Shown: positions 9,034 through 17,686 of the stretch, piece by piece
Layout: each line of letters opens with the position of its first letter
How positions within the stretch are numbered: position 1 is the stretch's first letter
Assembly (NCBI GenBank): GCA_965199705.1
Contig: OZ241359.1
Span: forward strand, 992,001 to 1,056,000
DNA from: Azophilus sp965199705
Lineage (GTDB): Bacteria; Pseudomonadota; Gammaproteobacteria; Pseudomonadales; Azotimanducaceae
Length of the DNA stretch: 64,000 nucleotides
Reading direction: 5' to 3'
Position numbers and translations under genes: made by a program
Notes under the pieces: model-generated
Databases searched by the model: none
Seen by the model: the letters and a program-made list of their open reading frames with translations, nothing else
Told to the model about the DNA's origin: nothing

Positions 9034-11007
9034 CTAACGCTCGCCGCGGAAGAGCTCCGCCATATCCGCCGCCACCGGGCTGGTGATCTCGACTTCCCAG
9101 ATGTCCCGGTACTTGCGCGTGGTGGAAGCCGTTGCATCCTCGGGAGACTTGATGACGGTCGGGCGCAAGAACACCAGCAAGTTGGTCTTGTTGCCGGTGC
9201 GGGTGGTGGAGCGGAACAGATTGCCGAGGCCGGGAATATCGCCGAGCAGGGGCACCTTGCGTCGGGTTTCCACCACATCGTCCTGAATCAGGCCGCCCAG
9301 AACGATGATCTGCCGGTCTTCGGCGAGAATGGTGGTCGTGATCTGGCGCTTTGACGTCACCACATCCGCCAGCCCGGCCTGACGGATCGGCGCGTCGATC
9401 AGATTGGTGATCTCCTGATCCACATCCATGCGCACAGACGTGCCCTCGTGCACATGCGGCGTCACTTTCAGGGTGAGGCCGACGTCCTTGCGATTCACCG
9501 TGGTAAAGGGATTGTTCACGCCATCGCCGGTGGTGGTGAAGCTGCCGCTGCGGAATGGCACTTCGCGGCCGACCACGATGGTGGCTTCCTGGTTATCGAG
9601 CGCCATGATGCTGGGCGTCGAGAGCAGGTTGGCGTCGCCGCTGGTGGCCAGCGCACGCACGATGCCGCCGAAGGAAACCCCATCCGGGTTGATGCGCGCC
9701 ACAGCCAGTGAAGGGCTGGATATGCTGGCCAGTCCGGCCAGCACGTCCACCTGTGCAGCCTCGCCGTCGGCATTGGCGGCCAGGTTGCCCAGAAGCGATG
9801 AAATGGCGCCATCCAGCGTCGTGCTCGCCAGCGGCGTGGTTAGACCGTCTGCATCGACAATGGCTGCCTCGACGCCGATATTCCGGGTGCTGGAGAGATT
9901 CACCTCCACCACGGCAGCTTCGATCAGAACCTGAGTGCGTGGCACGTCCAGGCTCGCCAGCAGGCCCTGCAACTCCGCCATGCTGCTCCTGTCTGCTCGG
10001 ATCAATATCGCGTTCAGGGATTCATCGGCGCGGATGACGACTTCGCTGGGGGCGCTGGCGCCGGGCTGGGCCACCATGTCGGTCAGAATCGGGGCCAGGT
10101 CGGCAGCCGTCGCGTGTTTCAGGTAAAACACGCGAGAACCACCGCCCCGGCTTGACGGTTGATCGAGCTTTTCCACCAGCTTCAGCACTTCCGTGAGCGG
10201 TCCCGGCTTGGCGCGCACCACCAGGCTGTTGTTGCGCTGGTTGGCCACCAGCTGGACGCGCTGCGGCCCCTTGGCGGACGCGCCGATCTGTTCGGGAGCC
10301 AGTGTTTGCAGCAACTCCACGACATCGCTGACGGATGCTTCGGTCAGGGGTACAACCGCCACTTCCGTGTCGTCCACCACGTCGATGCGCTCGACCAGCG
10401 CAGTCAGCCTCTGGATGTTGTTGGCGTGGTCGCTGATGATGACTGCATTCGGCTCCTCGATCGCGGCGATGTGCCCGTACTGCGGAATGAGCGGACGCAG
10501 CACTTTCGTCAGTTCGGTGGCGCTGGCGTGCTTCGCCGGCACGACGCGGGTGACCAGGGACTCAGGCGGTAGCTGCCCCAGGCGGCCCTGGACGCCCGGC
10601 CCCTGCTTGCCGATGGCGGCTGCCTGGATGCGGATGATGTCGCCGGATGGCGTGGCGACGAAGTTGTGCACCCTGAGCACGGAGAGAAAGAGGGCATAGA
10701 TGGCGTCGGCGCCCATGCGGGTGTTGGAGACGACGGTGACATTGCCCTTGACGCGCGGGTCCACCACAAAGGTTCTGCCGGTGATACTGGCGACCTGGGA
10801 GATGAATTCGTTGATGTCCGCATCCTGGACGTTGATTACCCAGTTCGGCTCGTCCGCACGCGCGATCAAGGCAGCCATCAGAAGGGCCATCAGCAGGCAC
10901 GCCTTGATGGCGGCGGCAGTCCCGAATACGGCGCCAGGCGTCATCTTCGGGCCAGCCCGCCGGTCCGGGAGACTGTCGTTGTCTTCTTTCAATGGCGTGT
11001 ATTCCAT
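9034..11007 (-). CDS. gspD: type II secretion system secretin GspD
   Basis: GspD forms the outer-membrane channel of the type II secretion system. The 657-residue protein has an N-terminal hydrophobic segment at about residues 32-50 (signal peptide). The N0 domain (NWVINVQDADINEFISQVA) and N1-N3 repeats (for example LVANQRNNSLVVRA) follow, then the secretin domain with VGREVPF, VGLTLKVTPHV and VLGGLIQDD. It lies 29 bp after gspC and closes a gspN-gspC-gspD set. The remaining gspE-M genes are not in the window. Confidence 0.95.
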   Translation of the reverse strand: MEYTPLKEDNDSLPDRRAGPKMTPGAVFGTAAAIKACLLMALLMAALIARADEPNWVINVQDADINEFISQVASITGRTFVVDPRVKGNVTVVSNTRMGADAIYALFLSVLRVHNFVATPSGDIIRIQAAAIGKQGPGVQGRLGQLPPESLVTRVVPAKHASATELTKVLRPLIPQYGHIAAIEEPNAVIISDHANNIQRLTALVERIDVVDDTEVAVVPLTEASVSDVVELLQTLAPEQIGASAKGPQRVQLVANQRNNSLVVRAKPGPLTEVLKLVEKLDQPSSRGGGSRVFYLKHATAADLAPILTDMVAQPGASAPSEVVIRADESLNAILIRADRSSMAELQGLLASLDVPRTQVLIEAAVVEVNLSSTRNIGVEAAIVDADGLTTPLASTTLDGAISSLLGNLAANADGEAAQVDVLAGLASISSPSLAVARINPDGVSFGGIVRALATSGDANLLSTPSIMALDNQEATIVVGREVPFRSGSFTTTGDGVNNPFTTVNRKDVGLTLKVTPHVHEGTSVRMDVDQEITNLIDAPIRQAGLADVVTSKRQITTTILAEDRQIIVLGGLIQDDVVETRRKVPLLGDIPGLGNLFRSTTRTGNKTNLLVFLRPTVIKSPEDATASTTRKYRDIWEVEITSPVAADMAELFRGER

Positions 11008-11036
11008 GTCGATACCTGGTCCGCGACAGATCCGGG

Positions 11037-11915
11037 CTAACCGTCGATGCTGGCGGTGACGAAGAAGTGTCGTTCGCCACGTTGCACTTCAACGCGGGCT
11101 TCGCCGGCGTTGGCGATTGAACGCAGCGCTTCCGGGTCCTGCGCCAGGGTCGTGGCCGGAACCCCATTGACGGACAGCAGCAGATCGCCTGGCTTCAGCC
11201 CCACCTGTTGCAGCCACGGCAGTTCTGCTGCATCCTCGACTCGATAACCGGCCTCCGTGCCGCGCAGCCCGGCTTCCGCCAGTGCCTCGACTACTGCGTC
11301 GGGACGTCCCGCATAGGCGTCGATCAAGGATCCAGGATCCACAAGCGCGGACTGGTCTGCTGCCGCTCCGCCCTGGTGCGCATGCAGCACGGGAACTGGC
11401 CTTTCACTCGAATGGGGCGCAGCCGCCCCGACCCTGACGATCTGCTGGCGCGCTTCCGGGAAGGTCAGCGCTTCGCGTCGGCCAGCCCTGGCCAGGACCA
11501 CGTGTCCAGAATGCACGGAGATCAGGCTGGCGTTGCCCGGCAGGGTATCGCCGATCCGGTAGAGTTGGCCGTCTTCGCCGCGATTGGCGATGATGGCGGC
11601 AGACTGGTCTGCACTCTCTCCGGCGAAGACACCGAGCAGGACCAGGGGCAGCCGAGTCTCCACGGTCGGCGCCTGGCGCGCTCGCTCTTCCGGCGCGGTG
11701 GGATCGACCGCCTGGCCGAAGAGATGCGCGGCCTGGATGCGGGCCAGGTCAGCCGGTTGCCTGGGTCGGCCCGTGTCTTGAGGTTGCACGGCGGACCCTG
11801 CGACTGGCGCATCGGCCAGGAGGAACATGGCCGTATCGGCCAGGGTCCAGGCGACCGCCAGCATCAGCAGCCAGCAAATGGGCGTTGCGGCGTGCGCCAG
11901 AAGCGTATGGATCAT
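11037..11915 (-). CDS. gspC: type II secretion system protein GspC
   Basis: GspC links the inner-membrane platform to the secretin in the periplasm. The 292-residue protein has one N-terminal transmembrane segment (about residues 13-33). The homology region that binds the GspD N0 domain is at about residues 85-160 (LLGVFAGES, YRIGDTLPGNASLISV). A C-terminal PDZ domain follows at about 195-290 (VGLKPGDLLLSVNGVPA). The start ATG overlaps the gspN stop as ATGA, showing translational coupling. Having a PDZ rather than a coiled coil is the common GspC form. Confidence 0.9.
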   Translation of the reverse strand: MIHTLLAHAATPICWLLMLAVAWTLADTAMFLLADAPVAGSAVQPQDTGRPRQPADLARIQAAHLFGQAVDPTAPEERARQAPTVETRLPLVLLGVFAGESADQSAAIIANRGEDGQLYRIGDTLPGNASLISVHSGHVVLARAGRREALTFPEARQQIVRVGAAAPHSSERPVPVLHAHQGGAAADQSALVDPGSLIDAYAGRPDAVVEALAEAGLRGTEAGYRVEDAAELPWLQQVGLKPGDLLLSVNGVPATTLAQDPEALRSIANAGEARVEVQRGERHFFVTASIDG

Positions 11916-12643
11916 GCGTCAACCCTGAAGAGCTTCTCTTCGAACGAGATCACCACTCGATCCGGCGGCCCTGCCCCCCGCCATGGAATATCCAGTAGCC
12001 GGATCAGGCTGTTGGTGAGGCCTATTCTGACATATCCGTTTGCCAGCATCTCCACCACCATCACTGGCGTGTCGCTGGCTTCCGGGTAAATGCGCGCGCC
12101 GGGCGTCGGCGCGTCATGCAGTTGCGCCACAAGCGGCGGCAATCGCTTGCGTTGGCGCAGGCCTGCCAGCTCGAATCGTACCTCGCCGCCGCTCCAGGAC
12201 AGGGCGCCGGAAGCGAATTGAACAGTGCCTGACGCCAGGGTGACGCTGGTGTCGGAGAAGGTCATATCGCCTTCAAGCGCCATGCCATAGCGCCTCAGCC
12301 ACGGGTTCACGGCAGCTACGCCCAGTGTGCCGGAGACATGCAGGGCAGCGCCGTCCAGCCCGAAGTTTGCGTGCCCCGACAGGTCTCCCGAGTCGTTGTC
12401 CAGACGCCAGTTGTAACCGGGCGCCAGTTGCAGAAAGCTCAGTGGCCGAAAGCGCCAGTGCAGCGTTCCGAGCGGCAGTGCGTTTGCAGACAACTGGCCG
12501 GCGCCGACCCAGACTGTTCCGTTGGGGGCCTGTAGTTGCAGGCCGACATTGCGCTCGAAAGACGGCGTCAGCAGCGAGGCGGGGGCCAGCGCCATGCAGA
12601 AGATCGGCACTGCCGCCAGCCCGAGCAGCAGATAGCGTTTCAT
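11912..12643 (-). CDS. gspN: type II secretion system protein GspN
   Basis: This 243-residue protein starts MKRYLLLGLAAVPIFCMALA, a single N-terminal membrane anchor. It continues with the periplasmic beta-rich region typical of GspN (WVGAGQL, LGTLHWRF, and the closing VVISFEEKLFRV). GspN is an accessory inner-membrane component present in some type II systems. It overlaps dapE at its start (ATGA at 12640-12643) and gspC at its end, so dapE, gspN and gspC form a tightly coupled unit. The same frame is open further upstream, but that part is antisense to nothing and simply a shadow of dapE. Confidence 0.85.
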   Translation of the reverse strand: MKRYLLLGLAAVPIFCMALAPASLLTPSFERNVGLQLQAPNGTVWVGAGQLSANALPLGTLHWRFRPLSFLQLAPGYNWRLDNDSGDLSGHANFGLDGAALHVSGTLGVAAVNPWLRRYGMALEGDMTFSDTSVTLASGTVQFASGALSWSGGEVRFELAGLRQRKRLPPLVAQLHDAPTPGARIYPEASDTPVMVVEMLANGYVRIGLTNSLIRLLDIPWRGAGPPDRVVISFEEKLFRVDA

Positions 12644-13773
12644 CGCCCGAGGGTCGCCGTCAGTATGCGCAGATAGATGCCGCAGAGCCGGTCGATGTCC
12701 GCCACCCGCACGCACTCGTTTACCTTGTGAATGGTGGCGGCGACTGGTCCGACTTCCACTACCTCGCAGCCGAGCGGGGCGATGAAGCGTCCGTCCGACG
12801 TGCCGCCTGAGGTGGACAGCCTGGGCGTCTGACCGGTTTCCTCGGCGATGGCGGCGCAAACTCGATTGATGAAGGGCCCCGGCGGGGTGAAGAACGGCTC
12901 CCCGGAGAGATGCCAGTCGATGCTCGCGTCCAGCCCGTGCCGGTCGATCAGATCCGCCACGGTCTGCCGGAGCTTTTCGGCAGTTTGTTCGGTGGAGTAG
13001 CGAAAGTTGAACTCCGCCCGCAGCGCACCTGGAATGATGTTCGTGGCGCCAGCGCCGGCGCGCACTGACGAAATCTGGAGACTGGTCGGCGGATAGTGTG
13101 CATTGCCGCTGTCGTAGTGGTGGGTTGCGAGACTGGCCAGGAAGGGCGCCGCTTCGTGAATCGGATTGCGCGCTGACTGCGGATAGGCGACATGGCCCTG
13201 AACGCCGCGCACGCGCAGGCTCGCGTTCAGTGATCCACGGCGCCCATTGCGGATGCGGTCGCCGAGTTGGCGGTCCGAGGACGGTTCGCCCACCACGCAA
13301 TAATCCGGGGTGATACCGGCCTGTTGCAGCTGCGCCGCAATGTGCCGGGTGCCGTGCCGCGCCTCCCCTTCTTCGTCGCTGGTGATCAGAAAGGCCAGGC
13401 GGCCGACCGGTTGCGGGTGCGCCTCGATGAAGCGCTCGGTGGCCACGATCATGGCGGCGAGGCTGGTCTTCATGTCCGCTGCGCCCCGACCATACAGAAA
13501 GCCGTCGTGCAGCACTGGCTCGAAAGGGTCGGTTCGCCAGGCGTCGAGATCCCCTGGCGGCACGACGTCGGTGTGCCCGGCCAGGGCCAGCAAGGGCTCT
13601 CCGGCGCCATACTCGGCGTAGAAGTTGCGCACCTCTTCCTGGTCGAGCCGGGTGACGCGAAAGCCCAGGGCTTCCAGTCGCGCCATCATCAACGCCTGGC
13701 AGCCAGCGTCTTCAGGCGTGATCGATGGCTCCCGAATCAGCGCTTCGGTGAGCGCAAGGGCCGGGGATTTCAC
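12640..13773 (-). CDS. dapE: succinyl-diaminopimelate desuccinylase DapE
   Basis: DapE removes succinate from N-succinyl-LL-diaminopimelate in the lysine and peptidoglycan pathway. The length of 377 residues is exactly typical. M20 metallopeptidase motifs are visible: LALAGHTDVVPPGD (zinc His and catalytic Asp) near residue 65, YGRGAADMKTSLAAM near 93, TSDEEGEA near 131 (catalytic Glu pair), and the C-terminal zinc His in VAATIHKVNE near 350. It lies 73 bp after dapD. The downstream gspN start overlaps its stop. Confidence 0.96.
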   Translation of the reverse strand: MKSPALALTEALIREPSITPEDAGCQALMMARLEALGFRVTRLDQEEVRNFYAEYGAGEPLLALAGHTDVVPPGDLDAWRTDPFEPVLHDGFLYGRGAADMKTSLAAMIVATERFIEAHPQPVGRLAFLITSDEEGEARHGTRHIAAQLQQAGITPDYCVVGEPSSDRQLGDRIRNGRRGSLNASLRVRGVQGHVAYPQSARNPIHEAAPFLASLATHHYDSGNAHYPPTSLQISSVRAGAGATNIIPGALRAEFNFRYSTEQTAEKLRQTVADLIDRHGLDASIDWHLSGEPFFTPPGPFINRVCAAIAEETGQTPRLSTSGGTSDGRFIAPLGCEVVEVGPVAATIHKVNECVRVADIDRLCGIYLRILTATLGR

Positions 13774-13846
13774 CGATCGGGCCGTCCCGGCCCCGGCTCA
13801 GGATGCTGCTTTGTCCCAGCCATTTCTGGATGCTTCTTTATTCGGA

Positions 13847-14842
13847 CTAGTTGTGCGCATGCAGGGTTTCGTTGAGGGCGATGGCCTGCCGATTGATCCG
13901 GCACTGTACTTCGCCGGTCTGGCCATGCCGAATGAACAGCAGGTCGGACTTGCCGGCGAGTGATCGGGCCTTGAGCGTCTCGCCGCGATTTCCTGCCGCG
14001 TCGATCAGGGTTACCGGGCTGCCGGCGGTGATGTAGAGACCGGCCTCGATGGTGCAGCGGTCGCCGAGCGGAATGCCGGTTCCGGCATTGGCGCCGATCA
14101 GACATTGCCTGCCGATGCTGATGGTGATTTCACCGCCTCCGGACAGCGTGCCCATAGTGCTGGAGCCGCCGCCGAGATCAGAATCCGCGCCGAGCACCAC
14201 CCCCTGCGACAGACGCCCCTCCACCATGTTCGGCCCCATCGCCGCGGCGTTGAAGTTGACGAATCCGGATGGCATGACCGTAGTGCCCTCGCCGAGGTAG
14301 GCGCCCAGACGAATCCTGCTGCCATCGGCGATGCGAACCCCGCTCGGAACCACATAGTTGGCCATCTTCGGAAACTTGTCCACGCAAAGCACTTCGAAGT
14401 AGCGATCCCGCAGGCGTGCACGCAGCTGCCGCTCGCCCAGGTCGGCCAGGGAGATGGCGCCTTCGGTCGTCCAGGCCCGTGTTTCGAGGTGCGCAAACAT
14501 GCCTTCGAGATTCAGGGTATTGGGCAGGGCCAGGCGATGCGACAGCAGATGCAGTTTCAGGAATGCCTCGGCGGTGGCGGTGATCGGCGCATCGTCCGGC
14601 AGCAGGGTTGCGGTCAATGGCTGCTCCGCCTCCAGCAGGGGCGCCAGCGTCGGCTGCCAGCCTTCGATGAAGGCGCGAGCTGCGTCTGGCTCGACCGGAT
14701 GCGCGCCAGGCCGGAAGTGGCCGCGAATGGCCTCTGCCAGATCCGCTTCCGGCGCCCGCATCGGGGCAGGATAGTAGCAGTCAATGCAGCGACCGGCGGC
14801 GTCCCGCGTGGCCAGGCCGATTGCGAATGCGAAGAGCGTCAC
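13847..14842 (-). CDS. dapD: tetrahydrodipicolinate N-succinyltransferase DapD (long form)
   Basis: DapD transfers succinyl from succinyl-CoA to tetrahydrodipicolinate. At 331 residues this is the long form found in Pseudomonas and actinobacteria rather than the E. coli type of about 274. The C-terminal half is a left-handed beta helix, with hexapeptide-like repeats from about residue 175 to 290 (YVVPSGVRIADGSRI, GAYLGEGTTVMPSGFV, IGANAGTGIPLGDRC). The start is an ATG at 14842. It is followed by dapE, and in Pseudomonas-type genomes by the same set, so the order is ancestral. Confidence 0.93.
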   Translation of the reverse strand: MTLFAFAIGLATRDAAGRCIDCYYPAPMRAPEADLAEAIRGHFRPGAHPVEPDAARAFIEGWQPTLAPLLEAEQPLTATLLPDDAPITATAEAFLKLHLLSHRLALPNTLNLEGMFAHLETRAWTTEGAISLADLGERQLRARLRDRYFEVLCVDKFPKMANYVVPSGVRIADGSRIRLGAYLGEGTTVMPSGFVNFNAAAMGPNMVEGRLSQGVVLGADSDLGGGSSTMGTLSGGGEITISIGRQCLIGANAGTGIPLGDRCTIEAGLYITAGSPVTLIDAAGNRGETLKARSLAGKSDLLFIRHGQTGEVQCRINRQAIALNETLHAHN

Positions 14843-14923
14843 AGGTGTCTCCCAGGCTTTGCCGGATTGCGGTTGGCGCCAGCCAGTGCGTGCGCTTGGC
14901 CGGGCATGATATACGAGGCTGGC

Positions 14924-15751
14924 TCACTCGATGGGCGACAGCAACTCTGGCGACGTGACCAGCTGCCGAACCCCATGTGAGCCTGTCTCGTTGAACACAT
15001 TGCCCTGCTCGGCCCAGCGGTGCAGCGAGTTGATGTCGAGCTTGGCGCACTGTGGTCGCACGCTCCAGGTTACCCGCGCCGGTGAGCAGTTGCTCTGATC
15101 GTAGGAGGGCCCGGTTGTGGAGCCGCGAAACAGCACCGGATCACCGGTTGTAGAGGGTATTGATCTGGCCTGGTGACGGCCGTCAACGACGTGCCGCTGA
15201 TACGTCATGGTCGCAAAGTCCAGGGCTTCGGGATCATTGACGACGAGGAAAACCTGCGCTTCCACGCGCAACAGCGGGGCCTTGCAGGCCTCGGGCACGC
15301 AGGCGCCCAGACCTTCGCCTGGCGTCGCATCACAGGACGTATGCACCCAATGCACTTCAATCGTATCACCGGGCTTCACGCCCTCGTAGGCGCCCGGCGC
15401 TGGCGCCGTCTCGGCCTCGCTGAGTGCCGGCGTCTCGTTGCAGGCAAAGCCGCCGTCATCGGCGTCACTGACAAACAGGCGAAATCCCGGCCCCTTGTGT
15501 TCCGCATTGGTGTGCGTGTGTATGTTGCAGAGGTTCATCGCGCTGGCCGCCGGCGCCAACGGGAAGGCTTCCATGTTGAGTCCGTGCGCACTGCCGATGT
15601 CACGCGGTGTTTGCGGCCCCATGTGCGTGCAGAGGGCGCTGTCTGCGGAGTTGGCGCCGGCGTCTTCCGGTCCCGGTCTGGCTCCCCAGGCCGGGCTGAC
15701 TACGGCAAACGGTAACGCAAGCGCGAGTGCGAAAATGTAATCAATGCGCAT
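14924..15751 (-). CDS. secreted delta-class-type carbonic anhydrase (putative)
   Basis: The 275-residue protein starts at the ATG at 15751, behind a strong AAAAGGAGA ribosome site. It has a signal peptide (FALALALPFAVVSPAWGA, residues about 6-23), so it is exported. The segment MNLCNIHTHTNAEHKGPGF near residue 70 has the paired His and nearby Glu-His. The later segment IEVHWVHTSC supplies a further His. Together they resemble the zinc-binding pattern of delta carbonic anhydrases (TWCA1-like; Pfam CA_like). Such enzymes hydrate CO2 in the periplasm. The assignment rests on recalled motifs, not a search. The gene lies between the sulfatase and dapD. Confidence 0.7.
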   Translation of the reverse strand: MRIDYIFALALALPFAVVSPAWGARPGPEDAGANSADSALCTHMGPQTPRDIGSAHGLNMEAFPLAPAASAMNLCNIHTHTNAEHKGPGFRLFVSDADDGGFACNETPALSEAETAPAPGAYEGVKPGDTIEVHWVHTSCDATPGEGLGACVPEACKAPLLRVEAQVFLVVNDPEALDFATMTYQRHVVDGRHQARSIPSTTGDPVLFRGSTTGPSYDQSNCSPARVTWSVRPQCAKLDINSLHRWAEQGNVFNETGSHGVRQLVTSPELLSPIE

Positions 15752-15934
15752 GATCGGGTCTCCTTTTGATCGCCATACCCAAGTGACCGGGGCGCGGCGG
15801 CTATTGGGTTGCGTATGGTACATGGGAGCGGGCGTTGCTTCGGGGCCTGGGCCTGAATGGGCGCCGATCGCGCACACGAATTGGCCTTCTGCAAACGCCT
15901 GGAACCCCAGGATGAAAGTTGCTGAGTGTCCGGG

Positions 15935-17629
15935 TCAGTTGGACCAATAGGCGTATGTGTCCGTGTTGCCGGTCGCGCTCGTCCGACTGAGTGCACGATC
16001 CACATTCACCGGACTGCTCATCCTGGAAGGCCAGCGTGGCGGCGACTGTTCGGCCCTGTGGGCGGCCAGAGCGGCGCGCATCCTGTCAAGTTGCTCCGGT
16101 AGATCGGCGCTCAGATCCTGGCGCTCGCCAGGGTCTGAGCGCAGGTCGAAAAGCCACTCCTGCCGAGGCAGCCCGTCTGGCGCACTGACGTTCAGTTTGT
16201 AGCGTCCCATACGCATGCTGCGGGCGGCGCCGCTCTGCCAGAAGAGCGCCTGGTGCGGCGGCCCGGCTGTTTCGCCCTGAAGGTACGGCAACAGGTTCAC
16301 GCCATCAATCTTGCGATCCCGGGGCAGTTCGGCGCCAGCTGCGGCAGCAGCTGTGGCGAAGATGTCAAAGTGATGCACTGGCTGGTCATAGGCGCTGCCG
16401 GGTCTGATATGCCCCGGCCAACGGGCCAGAAAGGGCACGCGGATACCGCCTTCGAAAAGTGACATCTTCCAGCCCCGGAAGGGTTGATTGACCCGAGGCA
16501 GGCCCAGGTAGCCGGCGCCGCCGTTGTCGGAGGTGAAAACGACCAGCGTGTTGTCGTCCAGTCCGGTGCGCTTGAGTGCTTCCAGAACCTGTCCGACGCC
16601 GCGGTCCAGCGCCCGGATCATCGCCGCATAGACGCGCTCTCGGTGCGAGGGGATGTGCGCCAGGGCGTCGTAGTCTGCGCGCGTGGCCTGCAGAGGCGTA
16701 TGCGGCGCCCAATGCGCCAGATAAAGAAAGAAAGGACGGTCACGGTTCGCCTCGATGACCCGGACGGCCTCGCGGCTGTAGTAGTCCGTGAGGTAGCCTG
16801 GCGGTTCGAACGCCGGCCCGCTGTTGAACCGGGCCGCGAACGACATGGCGCGCCACAGGAAGCGATCAATCGGGTCGAATTCCTGGCGCGACTCGACCAC
16901 TTGCGCATCGTCCGTGCGCCCGTAGAGGCCGCTGAACATCAGCAGGCTTTCGTCGAACCCCTGATGTTCAGGCGCCATGTCGCCGCTGAGTCCGAGATGC
17001 CACTTGCCGATGTGCACCGTGTGATAGCCCTGATCCTGGAACAGTTCCGCCAGGGTGACTTCCTCTGACGGCATCCCCATGTCTTCGTAGGCCAGCGATT
17101 CGCCAGCCGAGTGATAAATGGCTGGCGGCCCCGCCACGTCAGCCGCTTCGCCGATGATGCGCAGCATCGGCATCATCCCGGGCGGCGTGGGCGTGAACTC
17201 GAATCCGAACCGGGTCGCATAGCGCCCGGACATCAACGCCGCTCGCGACGGGGCGCAGGTGGCGTTGGCGGCGTAGCCGTGCGTGAAGGTAACGCCGCTG
17301 GCGGCGATTGCGTCAATGTTGGGTGTTTGCAAGGTGGCGTCACTGCCGCCGGTGACCGACACATCGTTCCAGCCAAGGTCGTCGGCCAGGATCAGCACGA
17401 TGTTGGGCGGACGCTGGCTGGCGTCGGCCACAGTCCGGACATCCGGCTCCGGTGTCTGCCAGATCAGCGGCCGGGCGGGTTCTGGCGAGTGATCCATCTG
17501 CGCCAGGAATCCGACGCCCGCGAGCAGCAGTTGCACCCGGAACAGCCAGGCCATGGCAGCCGCAAGCGCCAGTCCCAGGAGCGCTGTCAGAAGCAGAATG
17601 CGCAGGCGTGATGAGCGGAATCGGCGCAT
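15935..17629 (-). CDS. sulfatase of the arylsulfatase family, membrane-anchored
   Basis: This type I sulfatase hydrolyses sulfate esters. Its N-terminus holds one or two hydrophobic segments (about residues 7-40), so the catalytic domain is anchored facing the periplasm. Motifs are VLILADDLGWND (metal-binding Asp pair), ATCAPSRAALMSGR (Cys for formylglycine in the C-x-P-S-R signature), HIGKWHLG and VVFTSDNGG. The length is 564 residues from the ATG at 17629. A TTG 12 bases upstream is possible, but neither has a clear ribosome site. An anaerobic or formylglycine-generating activator gene is not seen nearby. Substrate is unknown. Confidence 0.9.
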   Translation of the reverse strand: MRRFRSSRLRILLLTALLGLALAAAMAWLFRVQLLLAGVGFLAQMDHSPEPARPLIWQTPEPDVRTVADASQRPPNIVLILADDLGWNDVSVTGGSDATLQTPNIDAIAASGVTFTHGYAANATCAPSRAALMSGRYATRFGFEFTPTPPGMMPMLRIIGEAADVAGPPAIYHSAGESLAYEDMGMPSEEVTLAELFQDQGYHTVHIGKWHLGLSGDMAPEHQGFDESLLMFSGLYGRTDDAQVVESRQEFDPIDRFLWRAMSFAARFNSGPAFEPPGYLTDYYSREAVRVIEANRDRPFFLYLAHWAPHTPLQATRADYDALAHIPSHRERVYAAMIRALDRGVGQVLEALKRTGLDDNTLVVFTSDNGGAGYLGLPRVNQPFRGWKMSLFEGGIRVPFLARWPGHIRPGSAYDQPVHHFDIFATAAAAAGAELPRDRKIDGVNLLPYLQGETAGPPHQALFWQSGAARSMRMGRYKLNVSAPDGLPRQEWLFDLRSDPGERQDLSADLPEQLDRMRAALAAHRAEQSPPRWPSRMSSPVNVDRALSRTSATGNTDTYAYWSN

Positions 17630-17659
17630 GGTGGTAATCAAGTTGCGTCGAATTCGATG

Positions 17660-17686
17660 CTAGGAGCCTGCGCCGCAGGCTCCTAG
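17660..17686. repeat. perfect 27-bp palindrome of the AGGAGCCTGCG repeat family
   Basis: Two 13-base arms (CTAGGAGCCTGCG and its exact complement) surround a single C. On the minus strand the first arm supplies the last codons of dapC, and the second arm supplies its TAG stop. In RNA this is a very stable hairpin without a U-tract. The same core occurs at 4135-4299, 23312-23334 and 37610-37625. It may act as a REP-type mRNA end protector or a transcription damping site between dapC and the sulfatase. Confidence 0.8.
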
